The position numbers were made by a program, and so were the translations under genes. Shown in pieces: positions 31,297-39,373 of a stretch of 64,000 nt of DNA (positions are counted from its first letter, which is position 1; each line of letters starts with the position of its first letter). The DNA is from Dactylosporangium roseum. Its GTDB lineage: Bacteria > Actinomycetota > Actinomycetes > Mycobacteriales > Micromonosporaceae. The notes beneath the pieces were generated by a model, which had not been told where the DNA came from, did no database searches, and worked only from the letters and a program-made list of their open reading frames with translations. The stretch is taken from the NCBI RefSeq assembly GCF_025264685.1, contig NZ_CP073721.1:6217501-6281500 (forward strand). The letters run 5' to 3'.

Positions 31297-31920
31297 TCAG
31301 GACTCCCTGGTCTCGATCTCGGTCTGGGTCTGGTCGGCTTGGGGCTTGATGCTCGGATGGATGGCGACGATGACCCGGTGGTCGCGTCCGCCGGGGGCGT
31401 TCTCGTCGTGGTAGCGGCTCACCAGCGCGGTGACGGCCGCGGTCAGTTCCCCGGCGAAGGCGGCCCGGTCCGCGGCGGAGGCGAACCGCACCGTCCCGTC
31501 GAGCGTGAACGTGGCGACCGGCTTGCCGGCGCGGGCGGCGCCGGTGATGAGCTGGCCGACCTCCTTGACGAGCCGCGCGGCGACGGCGAGCAGCCAGCGC
31601 GCGGACAGCCTGTCGGGTGAGCGGCTGGGATCGGGCTGGACGGCGGCGAGCGCGGCGGGCGAGATCACGAACGACGCGGCGGTCGCCCGCAGCACCCGCT
31701 CGGTGACGTTGCCCTTGCGCCGCTCCTCGACCAGCTCGACGAGGCCGTGCGACTCGAGGGTCTTCAGGTGGTAGTTCACCTTCTGCCGAGGCAGACCGAC
31801 GATCGCCGCGAGGCTCGTCGCCGAGTGCGGCTCCGCCAGCAACGCCAGCAGCCGCGCCCGGATCGGGTCGAGCGCGACCTCCGCCGCCCCGGCCTCTTCG
31901 ATGACTCCCACCTCGAACAT
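31297..31920 (-). CDS. ArsR-family transcriptional regulator
   Basis: 207 residues from the ATG at 31920. The winged helix is at residues 15-80: LDPIRARLLALLAEPHSATS, LAAIVGLPRQKVNYHLKTLE, SHGLVELVEERRKGNVTERV. The metal-binding cysteines of classical ArsR sensors are absent, so another signal is likely. A C-terminal domain of about 120 residues follows (WLLAVAARLVKEVGQLITGA and TFTLDGTVRFASAADRAAFA). It is the first gene of a two-gene operon, and dyads at 31938-31972 suggest autoregulation. Confidence 0.87.
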   Translation of the reverse strand: MFEVGVIEEAGAAEVALDPIRARLLALLAEPHSATSLAAIVGLPRQKVNYHLKTLESHGLVELVEERRKGNVTERVLRATAASFVISPAALAAVQPDPSRSPDRLSARWLLAVAARLVKEVGQLITGAARAGKPVATFTLDGTVRFASAADRAAFAGELTAAVTALVSRYHDENAPGGRDHRVIVAIHPSIKPQADQTQTEIETRES

Positions 31921-31937
31921 GCCCTTACGCTACGTAC

Positions 31938-31972
31938 CGACAACCAATCTTGTCAAGACAACAAAAGTTGTC
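31938..31972. promoter_or_regulatory. Clustered GACAAC operators upstream of the ArsR-SRPBCC operon
   Basis: Overlapping dyads: TTGTC-AA-GACAA (31950-31961) and GACAAC-AAAA-GTTGTC (31957-31972), with another GACAAC at 31939-31944. The cluster begins 18 bases upstream of the ArsR start, probably on the promoter, and is AT-rich against its surroundings. It is the likely binding site of the ArsR protein. Confidence 0.65.
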
Positions 31973-32073
31973 GGTGCGCTTTCACTCGGGGATGACTCGC
32001 GCCCCGGCCCGATCCCGGAGCGTTTCGGCCGCCTGGACGCAAGGCCGCGACAGCCGAGCCGCGCGATCGCCCG

Positions 32074-32430
32074 CCCCGGCGTTGCACTACGGAACGGTGA
32101 CGCACAGTGAGGCCGTGCGGTCGCCGTCCACCCGGCGTTGCACTACCGGACGGTGACGCGCAGTCGTGCGGGCGGCGTCTGCCGCTCACGGTCGCCGCTG
32201 GACCGGGGCGGCGACGTTCCGGGCCGGCGACTCCATGACCCCATGATCATGGGAAAGAGCTGGCTATCGGGGCAGCCACATCTTTCCCATGATCATGGGG
32301 TCGAGTGGCCTGGCGGCGGGTTGCGGCGGAACGCGCGCCAGGCAGCACACCCCGGCGGCGACATCCCCGAGCCCCGCGCCCGAATTGTCGGTCTTGTTCG
32401 GGGCGGCAAGCGCCCGCCGGCTCAACTCGC
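32074..32430. repeat. Dispersed palindromic repeat, copy 3, with tandem 5' module
   Basis: Core at 32241-32298: CCATGATCATGGGAAAGA and TCTTTCCCATGATCATGG, an 18-bp perfect stem, around TGGCT/AGCCA. A 5' module (GCGTTGCACTACCGGACGG onward) at 32131 also occurs in copy 4 and is partly duplicated in tandem here at 32074. The 3' flank (AACGCGCGCC, CGGCGGCGACA, GAGCCCCGCGCCC) matches copies 1 and 4. The interval 31973-32614 holds no gene. Confidence 0.85.
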
Positions 32431-32614
32431 GGCTTGTGGCTGTCCGACCGAAACACTCCACGACAACGCACCGGACCACCCCGCTCCGTCGCGGTACGCC
32501 GACCTCGCCACCGCGCACAAGCGGTCCCGCGAATCGGTGTGTTCTAGGCTCGGTCCGGGCGCTACCGGGGTATAGAGGACGGCAGCGCCCCAATCGAGCA
32601 CCGAGGAGACGCGC

Positions 32615-33058
32615 ATGACGCACGAGACCGAAAGCTGGGACCCGGATCCGCACGACGAGGGTCAGCTATCCGCCCAGGACACGCTGTCCGACCGCGGGCT
32701 CGAGGACTCCCTCGACGAGGGCTACTCGCCGCCGGAGAAGCCGCGTGGTCTCAACACGTTCGGTGTCACGCAGGCGGAGGCTCAGCGGGGCGAGTCGCTG
32801 GACCAGCGGATCGCCCAGGAGGAGCCCGACCCGGCCAGCCGGCTCGACCTCGACGAGTACGAGGCCACCACCGAGTCCGGCGAGTTCTTCGACGCCGACC
32901 AGGTCGGCGACCGGCGTGCCGGCCGGCTCGTGGCGCCCGACGAGGGCTACGGCGGCGACGAGGAGAAGGACGAGATCGGCTCGGACGTGGGCATCGACGG
33001 CGGCGCCGCCTCGGCCGAGGAGGCCGCCATGCACATCGTGGACGACCGTTCCCGCTGA
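32615..33058 (+). CDS. DUF5709 family protein
   Basis: 147 residues from the ATG at 32615, preceded by GAGGAG. The N-terminal block SDRGLEDSLDEGYSPPEKPR is the hallmark of the actinobacterial DUF5709 family; AGRLVAPDEGYGGDEEKDEI and AASAEEAAMHIVDD are also typical. It is very acidic and probably largely disordered, with no signal or membrane segment. The family is widespread in actinobacteria and its function is unknown. Confidence 0.85.
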   Translation: MTHETESWDPDPHDEGQLSAQDTLSDRGLEDSLDEGYSPPEKPRGLNTFGVTQAEAQRGESLDQRIAQEEPDPASRLDLDEYEATTESGEFFDADQVGDRRAGRLVAPDEGYGGDEEKDEIGSDVGIDGGAASAEEAAMHIVDDRSR

Positions 33059-33060
33059 GC

Positions 33061-33180
33061 CGCACCGACCGCGTCTACCGCCAGGTGCGCGACGCGATCC
33101 TCGACGGCCGGCTGCGGCCCGGCGCCATCACGGCCGACGACCTGCCGGTGGCGCTCGACCTGCTGGCGGACGCGCTCGCC
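33061..33180 (+). pseudogene. Possible GntR-type HTH fragment
   Basis: One frame reads RTDRVYRQVRDAILDGRLRP then GAITADDLPVALDLLADALA. The first part strongly resembles the opening helix of a GntR winged helix (YRQVRDAILDGRLRPG), but the helix-turn-helix that should follow is missing and no start or proper C-terminus is present. It is probably a remnant between the DUF5709 and L,D-transpeptidase genes. Chance similarity cannot be excluded. Confidence 0.3.
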
Positions 33181-33278
33181 TCGTCCGCCCGATCCACTGT
33201 CGCCTCGTCCGCTCCGTGCTCGCCCATGGTCCGGACGCCGGACAGCGGACCGCGACCGGGCCCCGCTACGGTGGGCGC

Positions 33279-34115
33279 ATGCTTGTCCGCCGCGCCGTCG
33301 TCCTCGCCGCGCTCGCGGCCTCGCTGACCGCCTGCGGGTCGAAGCCCGCCGCCAAGCCGCAGGCCGCCCCGTCGGCGCCGGCCGGGTCCGAGGCAGCCTC
33401 GCCGTCGGCACCCGCCGCCGGGGAGTCCGCCCCGCCCGCCGCGCCCGCGGCCACCGGGCTACCGACGATCACGTACACCAAGGCCGCGACCGGCTTCCCG
33501 GCCGATCCCGAGCAGTCCTCGACGGCCCAGCTCACCGAGGGCCTGCAGCTCACGGCCAAGAGCCCGGTCTACGACGCGCCCGGCGGGCAGGCGCGGGCCT
33601 ACCTGACCCCGCATATCAGCGGCGTCGACCTGGTCATGCCGATCGTGGCACGGCGCAATGGCTGGGTCGCGGTCCTCCTGCCCTCGATCAACCGCAGCAT
33701 CGGCTGGCTCCCCGCCGGCAACTGGGCCACCCGCCCCCTGCGCGACCAGCTCGTCGTGCGCCGCGGCGCGTTCACGCTGACCTGGCTCCGCGACGGCGCC
33801 CCGCAGCAGACCTGGACGGTCGCGATCGGCACCGACCGCACCCCGACCCCGCTCGGCCGTACGTTCGTGATCGCCCGGTCGGCCCTGCCGAGCAAGGTCT
33901 ATGCCGGCCTCGACGTGCTGGCCCTCGGCGCGGTGCCCGACGACAAGGAGGCCGTGGCGGCGGGCCTGGCGGACGCTCACACCGGCATCCACGCCTGGCA
34001 CCGCAACGAGTTCGGCATCCGCAGCTCCAACGGCTGCGTCCGCATGCCCCCGCCCGCGCAGCAGGTCCTGCTGGCGCAGATCCCGCCCGGCACCAGCGTC
34101 GTCGTCCTCCCCTGA
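33279..34115 (+). CDS. L,D-transpeptidase lipoprotein (YkuD domain)
   Basis: 278 residues from the ATG at 33279. A lipoprotein signal ends at LTAC (Cys about 19), followed by a Ser/Ala/Pro-rich spacer to about residue 60. The middle part (residues 75-150) is an SH3-like module. The catalytic domain (about 155-278) ends in GIHAWHRNEFGIRSSNGCVR, with His, Ser, Gly and the nucleophile Cys of the YkuD motif, though the usual HG is NG. These enzymes make 3-3 cross-links in peptidoglycan or attach proteins outside the membrane. It stands alone. Confidence 0.88.
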   Translation: MLVRRAVVLAALAASLTACGSKPAAKPQAAPSAPAGSEAASPSAPAAGESAPPAAPAATGLPTITYTKAATGFPADPEQSSTAQLTEGLQLTAKSPVYDAPGGQARAYLTPHISGVDLVMPIVARRNGWVAVLLPSINRSIGWLPAGNWATRPLRDQLVVRRGAFTLTWLRDGAPQQTWTVAIGTDRTPTPLGRTFVIARSALPSKVYAGLDVLALGAVPDDKEAVAAGLADAHTGIHAWHRNEFGIRSSNGCVRMPPPAQQVLLAQIPPGTSVVVLP

Positions 34116-34197
34116 CCACCGGGCCGCGCACTCCCGGCCGAGGGATCGGCGTCACTGTTCACACGCGCTTCACGTGACGCGGCTTATCGTTGGGTGG

Positions 34198-34830
34198 GTG
34201 ATCCGCACAGTGGCACTGATTGGTATCGACGGCGCCGGCAAGAGCACCCAGGCACGGTGGCTCGCCGACTGGCTGGCCGTGACGGGGACCCCGGCGCGGT
34301 ACCACCGCAACGCGGCCGGCCGGGTCTTCTTCGGCCGGGTGGCGCAGCGGCTGGGCCGCCATGACGCCGAGGACCTGCTCGGCGTGCGGCTCTTCCTGGT
34401 CGTCGAGACGCTGCTGCGGTGGCTGGTCATCGCCCGGGCACTGCTCATCTCCCGGCTCACCGGCACGGTCGCGGTGATGGACCGGTATGCCTACTGTCAG
34501 TACACGAGCATCACCGTGCGCGGCGGGCGCCAGCGCTGGGCGAGGGTGCTGTTCTCGGTGTTCCCCCGGCCGGATCTCGTCTGCTTCCTGGCCGTGCCGC
34601 CCCAGGTGGCCCAGGCGCGGGTCGACGCGCGCGGCAAGGACCACGAGGAGCTCGACTATCTGGCGGCGTGCGATGCGGCATACCGCGCGTTGCCCGAGGC
34701 CACCCGGTTCACCGTGATCGACGCGGCGGCCGAGCCCACGGCGGTGCAGGCGGACCTGCGCCGGGCGGTGCTGCACCAGCCGGTCCGGCACACCCCGCGC
34801 GCGGCACGGCACCTGCTCCCGATCGGGTGA
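34198..34830 (+). CDS. Thymidylate kinase-like P-loop kinase
   Basis: 210 residues from the GTG at 34198; another in-frame GTG at 34174 is possible. Walker A is GIDGAGKST (about residues 8-16), as in dTMP kinases; AVMDRYAYCQYTSITVRGGR contains the DR(Y) motif, and RPDLVCFLAVPPQVAQARVD matches the LID-proximal strand with its nucleotide-binding arginine. It is a divergent member, so a role in dTTP synthesis is not certain; similar proteins phosphorylate other nucleotides or sugars. Confidence 0.8.
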   Translation: MIRTVALIGIDGAGKSTQARWLADWLAVTGTPARYHRNAAGRVFFGRVAQRLGRHDAEDLLGVRLFLVVETLLRWLVIARALLISRLTGTVAVMDRYAYCQYTSITVRGGRQRWARVLFSVFPRPDLVCFLAVPPQVAQARVDARGKDHEELDYLAACDAAYRALPEATRFTVIDAAAEPTAVQADLRRAVLHQPVRHTPRAARHLLPIG

Positions 34831-34894
34831 CCCGGCACACCTTCGGGTTCGTGAAGGCGGTTAGCGAACAGACAGGATCGAAAGGACCCGGCTC

Positions 34895-35671
34895 TTGTTC
34901 GCCACCGGTGATGATCTCGCCGCCAGGATGCGGCACGAGCTGCACACGCCGCTGACCTCGATCCTGGCCTGCACGCGCCTGTTGCGCGACGACCAGCCCG
35001 GCGACCTGTCGAGCGAGGGCGTGGCGTGTCTCGACGCGATCGACCGGAACGCGATGCGACTTGAGCGGTACGTCGACAGCGTCGTCCTGCCACTCGCCGC
35101 CGCCGGCACCGCCGCGCCGCGGGCCGACGCCACGGATCTCGTGGCGGTGCTCCGCGACGTGGTCGACCTGGCCCGCCGGGTGGCGGTCGCGGGCGCCGTG
35201 AGTGTCCACGCCGACGCGCCGGAGGCCGTGCCGGTCGCCGTCGACGAGACGGTCTGCCGGCACCTGGTCGGACAGCTCGTCCTCTGGCTGGTCACGGCCG
35301 CGCCGCCCCACGCGCACATCGAGATCGCCCTGCGCCGCGACCCGCTGCCGACGATCGCGGCCCGCACCGTCCCGCGCGGCGAACTGACCACCGCCCCGCG
35401 CCACCGGCAGAGCGAGGGGGCACGCGACCTGCCGGTGGTGCCCCGCCGCCCGGGCGAGGACCACCGCGAGCTGCCGACCGTCCCACGCCGGCCCGGCGAG
35501 GAGCAGCATGCGGTGGCCGGGAACCGGTGGCTCGGCGGTGACGAGCACCGGCCGGCGGATCTGCGGGTCGCGCGGGCGGTGGCCGGCGTGTGCGGCGGCG
35601 ACGTGCGGGTCGGCGACGCCTCGTTCCGCCTCACCCTGCCCGCGACCGTCCCGGCGCCGTTGCCGCGCTGA
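34895..35671 (+). CDS. Orphan HisKA-domain protein lacking a recognisable ATPase domain
   Basis: 258 residues from a TTG at 34895, chosen because GAAAGGA is 8 bases upstream. Residues 5-62 are a HisKA dimerisation helix pair with the H-box MRHELHTPLTSILACTRLL (His about 14). After that I see no N, G1, F or G2 boxes of a HATPase domain, although LVAVLRDVVDLARRVAVAGA resembles its start. Two linker repeats (LPVVPRRPGEDHRE and LPTVPRRPGEEQHA) lie near residues 172-200. It may be a pseudokinase or phosphotransfer scaffold. No response regulator is adjacent. Confidence 0.72.
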   Translation: MFATGDDLAARMRHELHTPLTSILACTRLLRDDQPGDLSSEGVACLDAIDRNAMRLERYVDSVVLPLAAAGTAAPRADATDLVAVLRDVVDLARRVAVAGAVSVHADAPEAVPVAVDETVCRHLVGQLVLWLVTAAPPHAHIEIALRRDPLPTIAARTVPRGELTTAPRHRQSEGARDLPVVPRRPGEDHRELPTVPRRPGEEQHAVAGNRWLGGDEHRPADLRVARAVAGVCGGDVRVGDASFRLTLPATVPAPLPR

Positions 35672-35692
35672 GCGCCGCACCGACGCGGCGGG

Positions 35693-36091
35693 TCACAGGT
35701 CGACGATGCCGTCGAGCTCGCCGATGTTCCTGCGCACCGTGCCGCCGTGGGCCGTCAGCAGCCTCGCCTCGTGGCGCTGGGCCTCGGCCACCGCGTGTGC
35801 GAGGCCGATGCTGCCGTTGAGGCGCGCCGCGAGCCGGCCCAGGCCGGCCGCGTCGGCGCCGTCGAGGGACAGCACGGTCACCCGCGCCTCGCCCAGCAGC
35901 TCGTCGAGGCGGCGCAGCTCCTCGCTGTAGGCGAGCTCACTGCGCGTCTCGGCCAGCGCGACCGCCGGCACGAGGACCTTGCCGCCGTCCGCGACGACGG
36001 TCGCGACGAGCTCGTCGACGTCCGCCTTTCCCTGCGTGTACGCCAGGATCGCGGACGCGTCGAGCACCAGCCCCACCGCCGGCCCGGTCAT
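35693..36091 (-). CDS. PIN-domain (VapC-like) protein with degenerate active site
   Basis: 132 residues from the ATG at 36091, overlapping the antitoxin stop (ATGA). LVLDASAILAYTQG (Asp about 10) and ALAETRSEL (Glu about 48) match the first two PIN acids. At the third and fourth positions, where an Asp-Ala and a Thr-x-Asp are expected, the sequence reads GLAHAVAEAQRHEARLLTAH, with no acid at either. VapC toxins cleave RNA with Mg2+ held by these acids, so this protein may be inactive or weakened. The gene pair keeps the standard antitoxin-toxin order. Confidence 0.83.
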   Translation of the reverse strand: MTGPAVGLVLDASAILAYTQGKADVDELVATVVADGGKVLVPAVALAETRSELAYSEELRRLDELLGEARVTVLSLDGADAAGLGRLAARLNGSIGLAHAVAEAQRHEARLLTAHGGTVRRNIGELDGIVDL

Positions 36092-36255
36092 GCCCAGCCC
36101 ATGATCTCGCGGACCTGCTCCCGCGACTCCATGCGGGACTCCGCGTTGACGCGGGCGGAGGCGTCGTTGAGCCGTTTGCGGGCGCGCAGGCGACGGTGGT
36201 CGGCCTCGGCGTCAGGGGTGATCTCCGGCGGGGTGTCGGCCCGGCTGTCGTCCAT
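36088..36255 (-). CDS. Predicted antitoxin of the PIN-domain toxin
   Basis: 55 residues from the ATG at 36255: acidic N-terminus MDDSRADTPPEITPDAEADH, then a basic helix RRLRARKRLNDASARVNAES and RMESREQVREIMGWA. It ends within the toxin start codon (ATGA). The size and coupling fit a VapB-type antitoxin, but I cannot place it in a DNA-binding fold class. Confidence 0.68.
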   Translation of the reverse strand: MDDSRADTPPEITPDAEADHRRLRARKRLNDASARVNAESRMESREQVREIMGWA

Positions 36256-36338
36256 CGCGCGACCGTACCCCGTTCCATCGATTTCTGCGGTCCCTCGTAG
36301 CGACATCGCAATGCGCCGTCCCGAAGCGTGGACCGGAC

Positions 36339-37082
36339 TCACTTGCTGTGCGAGCGGAACGCCACCGGGTCGAAGCGGCCGTGCAGCCGCGGGGCGAGCC
36401 AGTGCGCGGCCTCGCGGCGGAACAGCGGCGGGGCCAGGGCGCCGGCCCCGTCGGGCACCGCGCCGGCCAGGTCGCCGGGGAGGTCGTGCAGGTTGGTGCG
36501 GTGGACCAGTTCCGGCTCGGCCGGCCACGCGCCGAAGACGACCAGCGCGGGAAGGTCCCGGCGGGCCAGCGCCTCCAGGGTGAGCGCCGTGTGGTTCAGC
36601 GTGCCCAGCCCGGCTCGGGCGACCACCACCACCGTGGCGCCGAGGGCCGCCGCGAGGTCGAGGACGGTCCAGCCGCCCTCACCCAGCGGTACGAGCAGAC
36701 CACCCGCCCCCTCGATCAACATCACGTCGTGGTGTTCGTCGATCGTGCGCAGCGCCAACTGGGCCATGACCGCGGTCAGCGGGTCCTCCCCCGCCACCCG
36801 GGCGGCGGCGAGCGGGGCGAGCGGGTCGGGGAAGCTGGCGAGCGTGCGCACCGTGGCCGGCTCGGCCAGCCGGGCGACGGTCACGGCGTCGGGCTCGTCA
36901 CCCTCGGCGGTGCCGGCCTGCGCCGGTTTGACGACGGCGACACGGTGGCCGGCGGCGGTCGCCGCGGCGGCGATGGCCGCGGTGACGATCGTCTTGCCGA
37001 CACCGGTGTCGGTGCCCGTGACGACGATGGGTCCGGTGACCGGCACGTCGATGACGTCCGCGTTCTCGAACAGGTCCGTCAT
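36339..37082 (-). CDS. bioD: Dethiobiotin synthase
   Basis: 247 residues from the ATG at 37082. The P-loop is GTDTGVGKT (about residues 23-31), characteristic of BioD; VVKPAQAG (about 48-55) supplies the catalytic lysine region, and LIEGAGGLLVPLGEGGWTVL (about 121-140) is the family's conserved EGAGG loop. The enzyme closes the ureido ring using 7,8-diaminopelargonate, CO2 and ATP. It lies 28 bases downstream of bioF, so the two are probably one operon. Confidence 0.95.
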   Translation of the reverse strand: MTDLFENADVIDVPVTGPIVVTGTDTGVGKTIVTAAIAAAATAAGHRVAVVKPAQAGTAEGDEPDAVTVARLAEPATVRTLASFPDPLAPLAAARVAGEDPLTAVMAQLALRTIDEHHDVMLIEGAGGLLVPLGEGGWTVLDLAAALGATVVVVARAGLGTLNHTALTLEALARRDLPALVVFGAWPAEPELVHRTNLHDLPGDLAGAVPDGAGALAPPLFRREAAHWLAPRLHGRFDPVAFRSHSK

Positions 37083-37110
37083 GTGTCCTCCGCTTCGCTC
37101 CGAATCGGTG

Positions 37111-38274
37111 TCACGGGCGCTCCTTGACGATGATGTCCAGCGCGTCGTCGAACGCGCCGGCCGGCACCCCGACGTTGATCGTGAGCCGCAGCCGCGACCG
37201 ACCGTCCGGTGTGGACGGTGGGCGGAAGCAGCCTACCGCCACGCCCCGCTCGCGGCACGCGGCCGCCCAGGCGAACGCCTCGTCGGCGCTCGGCGCGGCG
37301 ACCGAGACGACGCCGCCGTCGGGTGCGGACACCTCGAGCCCTTCGGCACGCAGCCGCGACACAATCCGTTCGGCCCGGGCCCGCAGCTCGGCACGCAGCG
37401 CGTCGCCGTCGGCCAGCAGGCCGAGCGCGGCGAGCGCGCCGGCGGCGACGGCGGGCGGGAGGGCGGTGTCGTAGATGAAGGTCCGGCCGGTGTCGACGAG
37501 CTGGCGGTGTAGCTGGCGCGGGCCGGCGACGACCCCGCCGGCGGCGCCGAGCGACTTCGACAGCGTGGCGGTGACCACGACGTCGGGCCGGCCGGACAGG
37601 CCGGCGGCGGCGACCCCGCCGGCGCCGCGCGGGCCGAGGACACCGAGCCCGTGCGCGTCGTCGACGAGGAGCAGCGCGCCGTGCGCACGGGTCACCTCGT
37701 AGAGCTCGGCGAGCGGTGCCAGGTCGCCGTCGACGGAGAAGACGCTCTCGGTGACGACGACGGCCGGGCGGCCGGGGTGGGCGGCGAGGATCCCGCGGAC
37801 GGCGTCGGGGTCGGCGTGCGGCGCGATGACGGTGGCGGCCCCTGCGCGCGCGGCCGCCCCGGCACAGGCGAGCCGGCAACCGTCCACGATGGACGCGTGG
37901 TTGTGCGCGTCCGACACGATCAGCGTGCCGCCGCGCACGAGCGCCCGGACGGCGCCCAGGTTGGCGAGGTATCCGGAGGAGTACACCAGCGCGGCCTGCG
38001 CCCCCAGCAGGCTCGCGAGGCCGTCCTCCAGCGCCCGGTGCGCCTCGGTGGAGCCGCGGACCAGCCGCGAGCCGGTCGCGCCGAGGCCGAAGCCGGCGAG
38101 CGCCCGGGAGGCGGCGGCGAGCACGTCGGGGTGGCGGGAGAGGCCGAGGTAGTCGTTGCCGGCGAGATCGATCACCGGATCGTCCGCGCCGGCGCCGCGC
38201 GGCCGCAGCTCACGGCGCAATCCCGCGGCTCGCCGCGCTGCGGCCTCGTCGTCGAGTGCCGATAGCCACTCCAC
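37111..38274 (-). CDS. bioF: 8-amino-7-oxononanoate synthase
   Basis: 387 residues from the GTG at 38274, chosen because GGGAGG lies 5-6 bases upstream; the longer open frame has no such site. PLP-dependent alpha-oxoamine synthase motifs: LAGNDYLGLSRHPDVLAAAS, GSTEAHRALEDGLASLLG, SDAHNHASIVDGCRLA, LLLVDDAHGLGVLGPRGAGG and the Schiff-base lysine in TATLSKSLGAAGGVV. It condenses pimeloyl-ACP (or -CoA) with alanine in biotin synthesis. It diverges from bioB, with paired palindromes between them. Confidence 0.95.
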   Translation of the reverse strand: MEWLSALDDEAAARRAAGLRRELRPRGAGADDPVIDLAGNDYLGLSRHPDVLAAASRALAGFGLGATGSRLVRGSTEAHRALEDGLASLLGAQAALVYSSGYLANLGAVRALVRGGTLIVSDAHNHASIVDGCRLACAGAAARAGAATVIAPHADPDAVRGILAAHPGRPAVVVTESVFSVDGDLAPLAELYEVTRAHGALLLVDDAHGLGVLGPRGAGGVAAAGLSGRPDVVVTATLSKSLGAAGGVVAGPRQLHRQLVDTGRTFIYDTALPPAVAAGALAALGLLADGDALRAELRARAERIVSRLRAEGLEVSAPDGGVVSVAAPSADEAFAWAAACRERGVAVGCFRPPSTPDGRSRLRLTINVGVPAGAFDDALDIIVKERP

Positions 38275-38294
38275 GGTGACCTCCCGAAGCCGTT

Positions 38295-38334
38295 GTAGAA
38301 CCTCTACGATGCCGGTTGTGCGATGTGCACAACC
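38295..38334. promoter_or_regulatory. Two palindromes in the bioF-bioB divergent promoter
   Basis: GTAGA-ACC-TCTAC (38295-38307) and GGTTGTGC-GATGT-GCACAACC (38314-38334) are perfect dyads 6 bases apart between the divergent biotin genes. They are natural candidates for a biotin repressor (BirA- or BioQ-type), but neither matches a published operator I can recall. Confidence 0.55.
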
Positions 38335-38389
38335 TAGCCGACCCTCCCGCGGCCGGACAGGCGACCTGAACGCTTCGTAAGGTACGACT

Positions 38390-39373
38390 ATGCTTGATGC
38401 TGCCAAGGCGGTCCTGGACACCGGCGTAGGGCTCGACGAAGAGGGCGTGCTCGCGGTCCTGCGCTGCGCCGACGAGGAGCTGCCCGACCATCTCGCCGTC
38501 GCGCACGACGTGCGCATGCGCTGGTGCGGCCCGGAGGTCGAGGTCGAGGGCATCGTGTCGCTCAAGACCGGCGGCTGCCCCGAGGACTGCCACTTCTGCT
38601 CGCAGTCCGGGCTGTTCACCTCCCCGGTCCGCGCGGTGTGGCTCGACATCCCGTCGCTCGTGGAGGCGGCGAAGCAGACCGCCGCGACCGGGGCCACCGA
38701 GTTCTGCATCGTGGCCGCCGTCCGGGGCCCGGACCAGCGGCTCATGGCGCAGCTCGCCGACGGGGTCGCCGCGATCCGCGAGGCCGTGGACATCAACATC
38801 GCCGCATCGCTGGGCATGCTCACCCAGGAGCAGGTCGACCAGCTATCGGCGTTGGGGATCCACCGGTACAACCACAATCTCGAGACCGCCCGCTCCTACT
38901 TCCCGCAGGTCGTCACGACGCACTCGTGGGAGGAGCGGTGGGAGACACTGCGCATGGTGCGCGACGCCGGCATGGAGGTCTGCTGCGGCGGCATCCTGGG
39001 CCTGGGCGAGACCGTCGAGCAGCGCGCCGAGTTCGCCGTCCAGTTGCAGCGGCTCGACCCGCACGAGGTGCCGCTCAACTTCCTCAATCCGCGGCCCGGC
39101 ACCCCGCTGGCCGAGCAGCCGGTGCTCGACCCGAAGGACGCGCTGCGGGCGATCGCCGCGTTCCGGCTGGCGCTGCCGAAGACGCTGCTGCGATACGCGG
39201 GCGGGCGCGAGATCACGCTCGGGGACCTCGGCACGCGCGACGGCCTGCTCGGCGGGGTCAACGCCGTGATCGTCGGCAACTACCTCACGACGCTCGGCCG
39301 CTCCCCGTCGGCGGACCTGGCGCTGCTCGACGAGCTGAGCATGCCGGTCAAGGCGCTGTCGGCGACGCTGTGA
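38390..39373 (+). CDS. bioB: Biotin synthase (radical SAM)
   Basis: 327 residues from the ATG at 38390. The radical-SAM cluster motif is GGCPEDCHFCSQSGL (about residues 61-75). Other BioB blocks are ASLGMLTQEQVDQLSALGIH, RYNHNLETARSYFPQVVTTH with the NxE ligands near the second cluster, CCGGILGLGET, and PLNFLNPRPGTPL. The enzyme inserts sulfur into dethiobiotin using a 4Fe-4S cluster and a sacrificial second cluster. It is coupled to bsaP by a GTGA overlap. Confidence 0.96.
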   Translation: MLDAAKAVLDTGVGLDEEGVLAVLRCADEELPDHLAVAHDVRMRWCGPEVEVEGIVSLKTGGCPEDCHFCSQSGLFTSPVRAVWLDIPSLVEAAKQTAATGATEFCIVAAVRGPDQRLMAQLADGVAAIREAVDINIAASLGMLTQEQVDQLSALGIHRYNHNLETARSYFPQVVTTHSWEERWETLRMVRDAGMEVCCGGILGLGETVEQRAEFAVQLQRLDPHEVPLNFLNPRPGTPLAEQPVLDPKDALRAIAAFRLALPKTLLRYAGGREITLGDLGTRDGLLGGVNAVIVGNYLTTLGRSPSADLALLDELSMPVKALSATL

